Assembly (NCBI RefSeq): GCF_000430045.1
Contig: NZ_KE387023.1
Coordinates: forward strand, 134,961 to 198,960
Source: Calidithermus chliarophilus DSM 9957
GTDB lineage: Bacteria > Deinococcota > Deinococci > Deinococcales > Thermaceae
DNA: 64,000 nucleotides
Direction of reading: 5' to 3'
Below, piece by piece: positions 57,177-64,000 of the stretch. Made by a program: the position numbers and the translations under genes. The notes under the pieces are model-generated. The model was not told the origin of the DNA. It ran no database searches and saw only the letters and a program-made list of their open reading frames with translations. Numbering within the stretch: position 1 is the stretch's first letter; each line of letters starts with the position of its first letter.

Positions 57177-58399
57177 GGTGGACCGTCGGTGTATTTCTGG
57201 CTCTGGGGGTGGGGATGGCTCAGACCACCAGCGGCAGCCTCAGCGACCTGTCCGGCCTCAGGAGCGTGCTGAACGCGCCGGGGGAACTGCACCTGGTGGT
57301 GCCGCAGATTACCCCGTGGGCGCTCAGGCTGCGGGAGTGGCGCACGGCGGGGCCCACGACCTTCTACATCCCGCAGTCGGAGGCCCGCAAATACTGCGGC
57401 AGCACGCTCCCCATCCGGGTGCTCCCCGGCGGCGTGAAGGAGCCGGTGGGCTTCATCGTGGGGCAGGGAGGCACCCTGGAGGGCATCGCCCTCCGGGGCC
57501 TGGGGCTCATCTACGACCCGGGGTGGGCCGAGAACGACCGCATCGCCCTGTGGATGGGCCTCTCGGGGCCGAGGGCGGGGCGGGCCTGGGTGGAGGGGAG
57601 CTGGACGGGCGGCCTCACCGCGCGGGTGGAGTTCCAGGTCACCGAGCGCTACCTGGGCGACCCCGTCACGACGAGCTACCTGTTCAATCACGTCTGGGAC
57701 GGGCGCATCCAGGACGTGCGGGCGCAGGGGTATGACCCCTACCGCGTCTACAGCGGGGAGAGCCTCACCCTGGTGGAGGCCAGCGGGACCGCGCGGGGCG
57801 ACTGCACGCTGCGCTCGCGCACGGCGCTGGTGGAGGCGGGGGTGGACACCGGCCGCACCACCACCTCCGCCAAGGTCGCCTGCTGCGGGGGTGACGGGGG
57901 GGCGACCTTCAGCTTCGACCCCGGCAGCGGGGTGGAGACCTTCCGCAGCGTGCAGACCTCCAAGCAGTGCGGCTGGCTCGGCTGTACCCGCCGGGACTAC
58001 GTCATCTACGACCTCCAGGGGCGCAGCCGGGGCTACGGGGTGGGCTGGCAGTGCGGGTGGGGCTGGTGCCAGGAGGTGGGCATCCACCCCCTGAGGTACG
58101 AGACCCGCAAGACGGGCGAGGAGGTCACCGCCCGCATCCGGCCCTGGCTCGAGCGCGTGGTGTGGCAGCCCCAGGGCACCTTCCCGGTGGAGCCGGGGGG
58201 CTTTGTGCGGGTGAACGGAGAGGTGTACCAGATACCGGGCCTTGAGGGCTACGGCAAAAGGCCCCAGGGAGTGGGGATCGAGTGGATACGTGGGGAACCT
58301 TTTGTCAGCAACCTGGCCATAGCGACCGGCCTCATGGGGGGGCAGGTTTACCGGGGTCAGGTGATGAGCTTGCAGGAATATTGTGCAGATGTAAGGTAA
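57173..58399 (+). CDS. Secreted Cys-rich beta protein of the transfer block
   Basis: The 408-aa protein has a signal peptide and a beta-rich body with ten or so cysteines, including CCGGDG and CGWLGC / CGWGWC pairs near 235-300. It may be an outer-envelope or pilus-associated part stabilised by disulfides. No family recognised. It is the last gene of the long operon that starts at virB2. Confidence 0.55.
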   Translation: MRWTVGVFLALGVGMAQTTSGSLSDLSGLRSVLNAPGELHLVVPQITPWALRLREWRTAGPTTFYIPQSEARKYCGSTLPIRVLPGGVKEPVGFIVGQGGTLEGIALRGLGLIYDPGWAENDRIALWMGLSGPRAGRAWVEGSWTGGLTARVEFQVTERYLGDPVTTSYLFNHVWDGRIQDVRAQGYDPYRVYSGESLTLVEASGTARGDCTLRSRTALVEAGVDTGRTTTSAKVACCGGDGGATFSFDPGSGVETFRSVQTSKQCGWLGCTRRDYVIYDLQGRSRGYGVGWQCGWGWCQEVGIHPLRYETRKTGEEVTARIRPWLERVVWQPQGTFPVEPGGFVRVNGEVYQIPGLEGYGKRPQGVGIEWIRGEPFVSNLAIATGLMGGQVYRGQVMSLQEYCADVR

Positions 58400-58411
58400 T
58401 ATGTTATTGCT
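58400..58411 (+). promoter_or_regulatory. Leaderless -10 box of the SLH protein gene
   Basis: TATGTT (58,400-58,405) lies 6 bases before the ATG at 58,412 with no ribosome site. Confidence 0.5.
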
Positions 58412-59812
58412 ATGCCTTCACGAGAAAAGCGTTTGCGTCTCACTAAAGCCGCCCTTTCTGTTTGGAGCGCCAGTCTAGGATTGGCCCTGGCCCAACAGGC
58501 TCCCTTCAAGGATGTTCCTCCCACGCTAGAGGACATCCGTTTTCTTTACCAGAAGGGGATCGTCCAGGGGTATCCCGACGGCACGTTTCGGGGTAAGGAG
58601 TATATGACGCGATACCAGGCCGCCGCGATGCTCTACCGCACCTATCTGGTCTTTGCCGACGACGTGGCGAAGCGGGTGCGGGAGGCGCTGGCCCAGGACT
58701 CTCAGGCCCGCCTCGAGGAGGCCCTGGCCGCCATCAAGGACTTACAGGAAGCCGTGCAGATCGTGCAGGAGGCGATGGCGGACTACCCCGAGGTCAGGGC
58801 CAGTCTGGAGGAAACCCGCAAGAACGTGGAGGGCCTGGCCGAGGAACTGGCCCAGGTCTCCAGCCAGATGGTCACGCGGGAGGAGATCGGGGATTTGATT
58901 TCATCGGTCGGGGCCCTGGAGAACCTGATCAAACGCTCGGAGGACGGCCTGAAGGCCCTCCAGGCCAGGGTAAGCGTGCTCGAGGGGGCTCTGCGTGACC
59001 TCGAGGGGCGCTATCAGGCCGGTCAGGGGGAGCTCAACAAGAAGGTCTATGACCTCGGCGGGCGGGTGGACGCGCTGGAGAAAAAGGGCAAGAACGCCCC
59101 AAAGCTCACCGTAGGGGGGTCGGTCGGCCTCTCGGACGGACAGCCGGACGGCGAGGTGTTCGTCCGGGGTGAGGCGAACGGCGTCCGGCTGGACGGTCGG
59201 CTGACCTCGGACGGGGTGCAGGTGCGGGCTGAACAGGGCGGCCTCACCCTCGAGCACCGCGCCCAGGGCGGGCTGTCGGAGAGCCGGGCCGGGTATCGGC
59301 TGTTCGAGGGGGTGGCCCTGGGGCTGGAGTTGGGGTATGGCGACTCGGCCTTCGGGGTGGTGCGGATCGTGCACGAGCCGGACGGGGGCCTGATCCCCGG
59401 CGTGGTGGCGGAGGCCGGGGTGGGGGCCGGGTTTCACGAGGGCAACCTCTCGCGCAACCTGCTCTTCGCGCGGGCGGGCTACCGCTTCGGGGCGGTGACC
59501 CCCAGCGTGGGCTACTACCGTTACCAGGGGGAGGAGCCCTACAGCCTGCTGGAAGGGCGGCTGGACTGGGGGGCCGACTTCGGCAGCCTCGGGGGGTACT
59601 ACCGGCTGGTGGCCTTCCCCGGAAGCGGAAACAGGGGCAGCGAGTGGGGGGTGCGCTTCACCTCGAGCTCCAACCCCTTCGTGGAACTCGGGCTGCGGGG
59701 AGCGAACGGGCTGGTGGCGGGCGAGCCGGGCAGCTTCAGCTTCCGCTACCAGAACGCCACGGCCAGCCGGACGGACTTCACGGTGCGGGTGGGGTACAGG
59801 CTGGAGTTCTAG
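58412..59812 (+). CDS. SLH-domain outer-envelope porin-like protein (SlpA/OmpM-type)
   Basis: The 466-aa protein has a signal peptide, one SLH domain (about 30-80; FKDVPPTLEDIRFLYQKGIV, GYPDGTFRG, MTRYQAAAMLYR), a long coiled coil (about 85-225) and a C-terminal beta barrel (about 230-466) ending in the aromatic residue F (VRVGYRLEF), as in Thermus and Deinococcus SlpA and Firmicute OmpM proteins that tie the outer membrane to the cell wall. Carried on the element, it may alter the surface for mating or exclusion. Confidence 0.85.
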   Translation: MPSREKRLRLTKAALSVWSASLGLALAQQAPFKDVPPTLEDIRFLYQKGIVQGYPDGTFRGKEYMTRYQAAAMLYRTYLVFADDVAKRVREALAQDSQARLEEALAAIKDLQEAVQIVQEAMADYPEVRASLEETRKNVEGLAEELAQVSSQMVTREEIGDLISSVGALENLIKRSEDGLKALQARVSVLEGALRDLEGRYQAGQGELNKKVYDLGGRVDALEKKGKNAPKLTVGGSVGLSDGQPDGEVFVRGEANGVRLDGRLTSDGVQVRAEQGGLTLEHRAQGGLSESRAGYRLFEGVALGLELGYGDSAFGVVRIVHEPDGGLIPGVVAEAGVGAGFHEGNLSRNLLFARAGYRFGAVTPSVGYYRYQGEEPYSLLEGRLDWGADFGSLGGYYRLVAFPGSGNRGSEWGVRFTSSSNPFVELGLRGANGLVAGEPGSFSFRYQNATASRTDFTVRVGYRLEF

Positions 59813-59821
59813 GAGGCAGCG

Positions 59822-60448
59822 GTGAAAAAGTCTGTGCTTCTCGGGGGGGCCTTGCTGGCCCTCCTGGTCTCTGGATGCGACGTAATCTCAGGGGTGGCCG
59901 GGGAGTTCCAGCCTGCCGCCCTGGTGGAGGTGACGGGGGCGCTCGAGGGGGCCTGTGTCCGACTCGAGGCCATCAAGGACAACCGGACGGCGGGAAGCTG
60001 GACGGGCTGTACGGCTCCGTACACCTTCCGGGTGGACCTGCCGGACGGGGCGTACACCCTGGTCGGACAGGCCGGACGGGACGGGCTGGTCTATCAGGAG
60101 GGCCGGACGGACGCCACGTTGAAGAAGGGTGGCCGGACGGGGGTGGCCCTCTCCCGCAAGCGGGTGAACGTCCAGGTGACGGCGGCCTGGCTCGACCCGG
60201 CGCAGGGGGGCTTGGCCGAGGCCTGGATGCTCCCCCAGGAGGCGGCGGGCGTGCCTACCTACGCCGACCCCCCGCCGGCCAGCCTGAACGGGCGGGTGCT
60301 GGTGGCCCGTGAGGTGGTGGCCCAGGGTAAGGCCACTCTCTCCGTGCCCACCGGACGGGACGTGGCCTTCCGGCTGGTGCAGGGGGAGAGCGAAGGGGTG
60401 ACGAGGGTCAGCCGGTTGGAGGCGGACGGGAAGGTGGTGGTTCCCTGA
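59822..60448 (+). CDS. Lipoprotein of unknown function
   Basis: The 208-aa protein has a lipobox (LLVSGC, Cys near 19) after a typical signal, then beta-rich repeats with many Gly and Arg; the gene uses CGG ACG very often, as does the array that follows. GTG start with AGGAGG upstream. Could be an entry-exclusion lipoprotein (TrbK-like by place), unproven. Confidence 0.65.
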   Translation: MKKSVLLGGALLALLVSGCDVISGVAGEFQPAALVEVTGALEGACVRLEAIKDNRTAGSWTGCTAPYTFRVDLPDGAYTLVGQAGRDGLVYQEGRTDATLKKGGRTGVALSRKRVNVQVTAAWLDPAQGGLAEAWMLPQEAAGVPTYADPPPASLNGRVLVAREVVAQGKATLSVPTGRDVAFRLVQGESEGVTRVSRLEADGKVVVP

Positions 60449-60870
60449 TGGAATGGAAGGATGAACCGAACGAACGGACGGACGGACAGGGGCGGACAGA
60501 GACGGGCAGGCGAATCCCGGTCCTGGTTGTACGGTCGAGGGCATGGACGCTGTGGGTACTGGCGGGGCTGACCTACCTGGGGTACGTGGCGATGGCGGCG
60601 ATGGAAGCGCCCACCCTGCCGGTGGCGGCGGGGCTGGCCCTGCTGCCCCTCTTGCGGCTGTTGCCGGAGCGGACGCTGGTAGGGGTGGGCATAGGGACAG
60701 GCTGGTTCGTGGGTGGGCTGTTCGAGGCTGTCAGCGCGTACACCCTGTTCGCCCTGATACTGGCCTCGGGGATGCTGGCCCTGGCCGCTGGCCGGGTCGA
60801 GCGGTGGGGCTGGCTCATCGGGGTGGTGGCGGGCTACGTGGCTGGAATCTGGTGGGAGGTGTCCCGATAG
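60448..60870 (+). CDS. Small integral membrane protein
   Basis: The 140-aa protein has a hydrophilic N-terminus (about 30 residues) and four membrane helices. ATG overlaps the lipoprotein stop (TGATG). No family recognised. Confidence 0.6.
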   Translation: MEWKDEPNERTDGQGRTETGRRIPVLVVRSRAWTLWVLAGLTYLGYVAMAAMEAPTLPVAAGLALLPLLRLLPERTLVGVGIGTGWFVGGLFEAVSAYTLFALILASGMLALAAGRVERWGWLIGVVAGYVAGIWWEVSR

Positions 60871-61370
60871 GACACCCCGGACAGGTCAGGGTGGACACCC
60901 CCCTGTCCGGTCTAGCCTGGACAGGGTTGGGACACCCCGAACGAGGGACGAGTGTTGCTGGAGTATCCCAACTTCCCCACCCCCCGGACACCCCCTGTCC
61001 AAACCGCTTGAGGACGAGAAAAATCGCAGATGGCGGTGAGGTCGAAAATGTCCAGCGAGGATAGAGAAAATAGCGTGCAGGAGAGAAGAAAGGGCGCTGA
61101 ACCCCCTCAATCGGACAGGGTGGAGGGACAGGGTGGACACCCCCTGGACACCCCCCCTGTCCTGTCCGTGGACACCCCTGAAGGACAGGTCGGACAGGGC
61201 AGGGACACCCCGGATGGACACCCTGGGACACCCAGGGTGGACAGGGTGGGACACCCCCCGGACACCCTGAAGGACACCCCCCCTGTCCCGGCAGAGAGGG
61301 TAGGGACACCCCCCGGACAGCCTGGTGCGGACACCCCGGACACCCCGGACGCCCTGTCCGGCAAGACCCG
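60857..61370. repeat. GGACA/TGTCC repeat array (candidate origin, partition or transfer site)
   Basis: About two dozen GGACA and about eight TGTCC words lie in ~510 bp, mostly as GGACACCCC and GGACAGG. Several form inverted repeats: CCGGACAGG/CCTGTCCGG (60,877/60,902), GGACA-CCCCC-TGTCC (60,986), TGTCC-GT-GGACA (61,163). The left part is intergenic; the right part is read through as the N-terminus of the next gene and yields a Pro/Asp/Thr-rich tract. The pattern fits binding sites of one protein, probably the next gene's product. Confidence 0.7.
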
Positions 61371-62538
61371 GACCCGCTGGAAGGAGGCGTACCGGAAGGT
61401 GTTTGGGGAGGTGGATGGCCTCTTCGAGGCGCGGGTGCGCCGGGCGATGGGCTTGATGGAGCGGGGTGAGGCCAGGAGCCGGGTGGAGGCGCTGGAAGCG
61501 GTGCGTCCCTGGAACCCGGACCACGAGTTCGACCCCCTGGTCCTGGGGCCGGGCGGCAGGCCGGTAGAGGCGGGGCGCATCCTGCCCCCGTCACCGGACG
61601 AGGAAGGGGAGCCAGGGGGCAAGACTGCCCCCATGAGCGAGGGGGAGGCACAGCCGGACAGGCCTGTTTCCTCTTCCGAGGACGATCCCCTGTCGGGACG
61701 CTCTGCGAGCGTACACCGGGAGGACACTCGAGCGAATCGAGTGAGGATTGAAACCGAGGAAACTCAGAACCGCAATCGGGCGAAGTGGCACGAGGCCTAC
61801 CGGACGGTGTTCGGGGAGGAGCCGGACGGCCCGCTGGCCGAGGCCCGCATCCGTGCGGCCATGAACTTCTACGACCCCGGACGCTCGGTCGGACGGCGGA
61901 AGGCCCTCGAGGCCGTCCGGGCGTCCGAAGAGGAAGCCGCCGGACGGACGAGGGAGCTCACGGAGGTCCTGGGGCCGGACGATCCCCTGGTGGGACGGGG
62001 TTCACGCCCCGTACACCGGACGGACGAACCGGACGAGGAACCGGAGTTGGGTGGGACCGCGTACCTCCCCCTGCCGAGCGAGGAGGCCCTGACCCTGGGG
62101 GCGGCGCTGATGAAGATCGGACGCCTCGAGGCCGAGGTCGAGGAGCTTCGCCGGGCAGTGGCCCGGCTGGAGGCGGGCCTGCACCGCACCGAGACCCGGC
62201 TGGGGGGGATGGCCCCAGGGCTTCGGGCGTTGCGGGAGGCCGCCCGGGAGGCCCGCGACCTGGCCCTGAAGGTGAGCCATAGGGTAGACACCCTCGCGCC
62301 TGCTTCCTCTTCCGAGGAAAAGTCCGCGCCTCCGGGCAAGAAGGAGATACGGGAGCTCCGGGCACGGATGGACGAGGAGCGCGGGCGGATACTGCTGGAG
62401 GTGGAGAACCGGCTGGAGGAGGCCGAGGAGCTCATGCGGCGCTCGACGGAGAGCCGCATCGCGGCGCTGGAGTCGTGGGTGCGGCGGGTGAGCCGGTATC
62501 TTGGAATGGGTAAGAAAGGAGGACTGTTCGGAAGATGA
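61048..62538 (+). CDS. Two-repeat plus coiled-coil protein next to the GGACA array (possible array-binding protein)
   Basis: The 496-aa protein has a low-complexity N-terminus made from the array (about 20-100), two copies of a ~45-aa unit (RTRWKEAYRKVFGEVDG... about 110-155 and RAKWHEAYRTVFGEEPDG... about 248-290), linkers with two palindromic elements, and a long coiled coil (about 350-490). It has the look of a partition or relaxosome protein, but no family is recognised. ATG at 61,048 has GGTGAGGT before it; ATG at 61,030 is an alternative without a ribosome site. Confidence 0.6.
   Translation: MSSEDRENSVQERRKGAEPPQSDRVEGQGGHPLDTPPVLSVDTPEGQVGQGRDTPDGHPGTPRVDRVGHPPDTLKDTPPVPAERVGTPPGQPGADTPDTPDALSGKTRTRWKEAYRKVFGEVDGLFEARVRRAMGLMERGEARSRVEALEAVRPWNPDHEFDPLVLGPGGRPVEAGRILPPSPDEEGEPGGKTAPMSEGEAQPDRPVSSSEDDPLSGRSASVHREDTRANRVRIETEETQNRNRAKWHEAYRTVFGEEPDGPLAEARIRAAMNFYDPGRSVGRRKALEAVRASEEEAAGRTRELTEVLGPDDPLVGRGSRPVHRTDEPDEEPELGGTAYLPLPSEEALTLGAALMKIGRLEAEVEELRRAVARLEAGLHRTETRLGGMAPGLRALREAAREARDLALKVSHRVDTLAPASSSEEKSAPPGKKEIRELRARMDEERGRILLEVENRLEEAEELMRRSTESRIAALESWVRRVSRYLGMGKKGGLFGR
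61680..61717 (+). repeat. Intragenic palindromic element, copy 6
   Basis: 38-bp unit with second stem ACGCTC-TGC-GAGCGT: three positions per arm differ from copy 5, all in matched pairs. Encodes DDPLSGRSASVH. Confidence 0.88.
61977..62017 (+). repeat. Intragenic palindromic element, copy 7
   Basis: 41-bp unit with second stem ACGGGG-TTCACG-CCCCGT (perfect, longer loop). The loop has three extra bases, so the frame is kept. Encodes DDPLVGRGSRPVH. Confidence 0.88.
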
Positions 62539-62966
62539 GAAAGCCTATTTTGATCGGACTGGTGATCGCGGCAATGGGTACGGGTTTGGGTCTTGCGCAG
62601 AGTGGCGATAGGGCTTTCTATGTAGTCCCGCCGGGCATCCCCCTACCCCTTGCCAAGTCCCTGGCAGAGGGCGCGTGCAAGGGGTTGCTGGATCGCGCCG
62701 TCAAGCTTGTGGGCGCGGGGCCAAAGGATGTGGGTTGCTACAGCTTCTCCCGGAGAAAGGGCGACACCCTGGTCAATCAACTCGCGAGCGGGTGGGCGCT
62801 TAGCCTTTCGGCCACGCCTGTGCGCCTGGTTGCTGCCTACGAGGTGGAGGGGATCTTCGTAGCGTCTTTCGTGGACACTCTGAACCCTTCGCGCGGCTAC
62901 TACCTGGCGGCGGGTGAGGTTGACCCCTCCACGGCGCAGGTGGTGATCTGGAGCATCTCCCGATGA
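62535..62966 (+). CDS. Secreted hypothetical protein
   Basis: The 143-aa protein has a signal peptide (MRKPILIGLVIAAMGTGLGLA) and a small alpha/beta body with two cysteines. ATGA coupled to both neighbours. No family recognised. Confidence 0.6.
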   Translation: MRKPILIGLVIAAMGTGLGLAQSGDRAFYVVPPGIPLPLAKSLAEGACKGLLDRAVKLVGAGPKDVGCYSFSRRKGDTLVNQLASGWALSLSATPVRLVAAYEVEGIFVASFVDTLNPSRGYYLAAGEVDPSTAQVVIWSISR

Positions 62967-63094
62967 CCCTCGAGCACGTGGCACTGATCTGGCAGCAGGG
63001 GGTGGGCTTCGGCTTCAAGGCCGGAGTCGCAGTCGGGGTGGTGGCGGGCGTGGCCCTGGCCTGGCTGTGGGGCCGGTGGGTGCGCTCGAGGTAG
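62963..63094 (+). CDS. Very small one-helix membrane protein
   Basis: A 43-aa frame that starts MTLEHVALIWQQGVGFGF and has one membrane helix (VAVGVVAGVALAWLW) and a basic end. The ATG overlaps the previous stop (ATGA) and a terminator follows the TAG, so it looks like the true last gene of this string. Confidence 0.55.
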   Translation: MTLEHVALIWQQGVGFGFKAGVAVGVVAGVALAWLWGRWVRSR

Positions 63095-63112
63095 AAGCAA
63101 GCCGGAATGTAG

Positions 63113-63135
63113 GGGGGCGGATAGCCCCCTTTCTC
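63113..63135 (+). terminator. Rho-independent terminator
   Basis: GGGGGC (63,113-63,118), loop GGATA, GCCCCC, then TTTCT. It closes the string of genes ending at 63,094. A second perfect hairpin, GCCTCCC/GGGAGGC (63,151-63,168), follows. Confidence 0.75.
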
Positions 63136-63257
63136 GCATTAAGCACTTCAGCCTCCCTTGCGGGAGGCCTCGGTGCAGGAAGTAAAACCACCAGCATCAG
63201 CCGAGTGGTGCCTTCACAGGCAGCTTCAGTATAGCACGGATGGCCGCACTTTATTGA
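63136..63257. other. Leader region of the sigma-factor gene
   Basis: Contains the second hairpin and, near 63,178, AGGAAGTAAAACCACCAGCA, which resembles the translation start region of the next gene (AGGAGGTAAAACC and then AGCATC). It may be a decayed duplicate of that start. TATAGC near 63,228 is the best -10 candidate. Confidence 0.35.
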
Positions 63258-63300
63258 TCGTACATGGTAATCTGTTCCCAGGAGGTAAAACCATGTACGA
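63258..63300 (+). promoter_or_regulatory. Inverted repeat over the start codon of the sigma-factor gene
   Basis: TCGTACATGGT (63,258-63,268) and ACCATGTACGA (63,290-63,300) are perfect inverted copies of 11 bp. The 21-nt loop holds the AGGAGG ribosome site and the right arm holds the ATG. As RNA it could block or time translation; as DNA it could be an operator. Confidence 0.7.
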
Positions 63301-64000
63301 CAGCATCCGGCTGATGGTCGGCGGCCTGGCGGTCGCTAAAGCGAGCCCTCTTGGGCTTTTGTCGCGGGAGATGGTCATGCGGAACTACATCGCTTACAAG
63401 CACGGGGATGGCCAGGCTTTCGAGGCCCTGGTGGCCCACTACGGCTACCTGGCGTTCGAGAAGGCTTTCCGGCTGTTCCACCGCCTCGGCGACGAGGCCC
63501 GTGACCTGGCCCAGGAACTCCACTGGGAAGTGGTGGAGGTGCTGAAGAAGCCCCTCCCCTCCGGCTCCAAGAACCTCACCTTCTGGGTGAACGTGGCCCT
63601 CGACCGCAAGGTCCGGGAGCGGCTGACCCAGGACGGCGTGGGCACGTACCGCGAGAACCGGCTTCTCAAGAAGCTGGTGGCGGTGCGGCTGGAGCGGGAA
63701 GGGGAACTGGGCCGTGCCCCCACTCCCCCCGAGCTGGCGCAGGCCCTCGGGGTCGATGAGGAGACCCTCGAGCGCCTGCTCTACCTGGAGGAGGCGAACC
63801 GCATCCTCAGCCTCTCGGCTCCCCACCCGGAGACCGGTACCCGGCTTGAGGAGATGGTGGCGGTTGAGTTTGAGGATGAGCTCGAGGAGGCTCTGGAGAA
63901 AGCCCGACTGGGGCTGAAGGCTGAGGAACTCTCTACCCTCGACCGCTTCCTGGCGGGAGAGGAAGTCTCCCAGGCCAATCTGGACGCCCTGGCGGCGACG
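63293..64000 (+). CDS. Sigma-70-family factor of the element (3' end outside window)
   Basis: The 236 residues seen are open to the window edge. Residues 38-80 (HGDGQAFEALVAHYGYLAFE, then LGDEARDLAQELHWEVVEVL) look like sigma region 2, and residues 138-175 (LGRAPTPPELAQALGVDEET, then NRILSLSAPHPETG) match sigma region 3 closely. Region 4 should follow. It would direct RNA polymerase to transfer genes, or it is a sigma-like regulator. AGGAGG lies 8 bases before the ATG in the loop of the inverted repeat. Confidence 0.72.
   Translation, partial: MYDSIRLMVGGLAVAKASPLGLLSREMVMRNYIAYKHGDGQAFEALVAHYGYLAFEKAFRLFHRLGDEARDLAQELHWEVVEVLKKPLPSGSKNLTFWVNVALDRKVRERLTQDGVGTYRENRLLKKLVAVRLEREGELGRAPTPPELAQALGVDEETLERLLYLEEANRILSLSAPHPETGTRLEEMVAVEFEDELEEALEKARLGLKAEELSTLDRFLAGEEVSQANLDALAAT

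Noticed and set aside
58555-58590. Reverse copy of the palindromic element in the SLH gene
   Set aside because: The match GGGGATCGTCC comes from codons of the conserved SLH motif and has no stem-loop.
59998-60030. An eighth palindromic element in the lipoprotein gene
   Set aside because: It has ACGG and CCGTACACC but lacks the GGACGATCC half and a proper stem.

Overview
The window looks like a chromosome segment of a thermophilic member of the Deinococcota (Thermaceae, most like Meiothermus or Calidithermus). The reasons are very high GC, many promoters whose -10 box lies 6-7 bases before the start codon (leaderless mRNAs), a surface protein with an SLH domain, coiled coil and beta barrel as in the Thermus envelope, and the palindrome CTCGAG used far above chance in the host part. 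The genus is an inference; no rRNA gene is present.

Host part (1 to about 29,728). At 203-8465, all on the minus strand, are three secreted caspase-like (C14) proteins carrying PEGA, DUF4384 or WD40-like modules, a CHASE2 membrane sensor without an output domain, and an unknown secreted protein. At 8897-16965 six minus-strand genes (AMP-dependent ligase, GNAT, phytol/dolichol-kinase-like protein, BtaA-like aminocarboxypropyl transferase, PEP-synthase-like phosphotransferase, UbiA prenyltransferase) form two tight gene strings and may make an uncharacterised lipid. Then come moaA, a DCC-family thiol protein, a zinc-ribbon protein between two MITE-like repeats, a membrane-anchored parvulin-type foldase, tRNA-Arg(CCG), two MFS transporters, two GNAT/CBS genes, a DUF360 membrane protein, a secreted TAP-like hydrolase, a HAD phosphatase and an excisionase-type HTH protein. 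Intergenic DNA here holds degenerate 7-bp repeat blocks joined to C-rich hairpins, and a ~100-bp inverted repeat pair 12 kb apart.

Mobile part (about 29,728 to beyond 64,000). A large serine integrase has inserted an integrative conjugative element into comM, cutting ComM after its Walker B motif. From left to right the element carries the integrase, a CI-like repressor whose S24 domain has lost its catalytic serine, a divergent Cro-like protein with two small palindromic operators between them, a primase/Toprim protein and a DUF927-type helicase, small unknown genes, a HEPN-like membrane protein, and a type IV secretion system (VirB9-like, VirB10, VirB2, VirB3, VirB4, VirB5/TrbJ-like, VirB6/TrbL, VirD4, lytic transglycosylase VirB1, and a SpoIIIAA/Ycf45-like ATPase in place of VirB11). 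A replication-relaxation (Replic_Relax) protein is the only relaxase candidate. A block of secreted unknown proteins, an SLH porin-like protein, a lipoprotein, a ~500-bp GGACA/TGTCC repeat array running into a coiled-coil protein gene, and a partial sigma-70-family factor follow. The right end of the element is not in the window.

The most unusual signals are: (1) seven copies of a 38-41-bp palindromic element inside element genes, with a stem whose two arms change together; (2) the GGACA/TGTCC array next to a two-repeat coiled-coil protein; (3) a ~200-bp stretch of nested perfect hairpins beside the Replic_Relax gene; (4) an 11-bp inverted repeat that would cover the start codon of the sigma factor gene; and (5) the six-gene lipid-like cluster.
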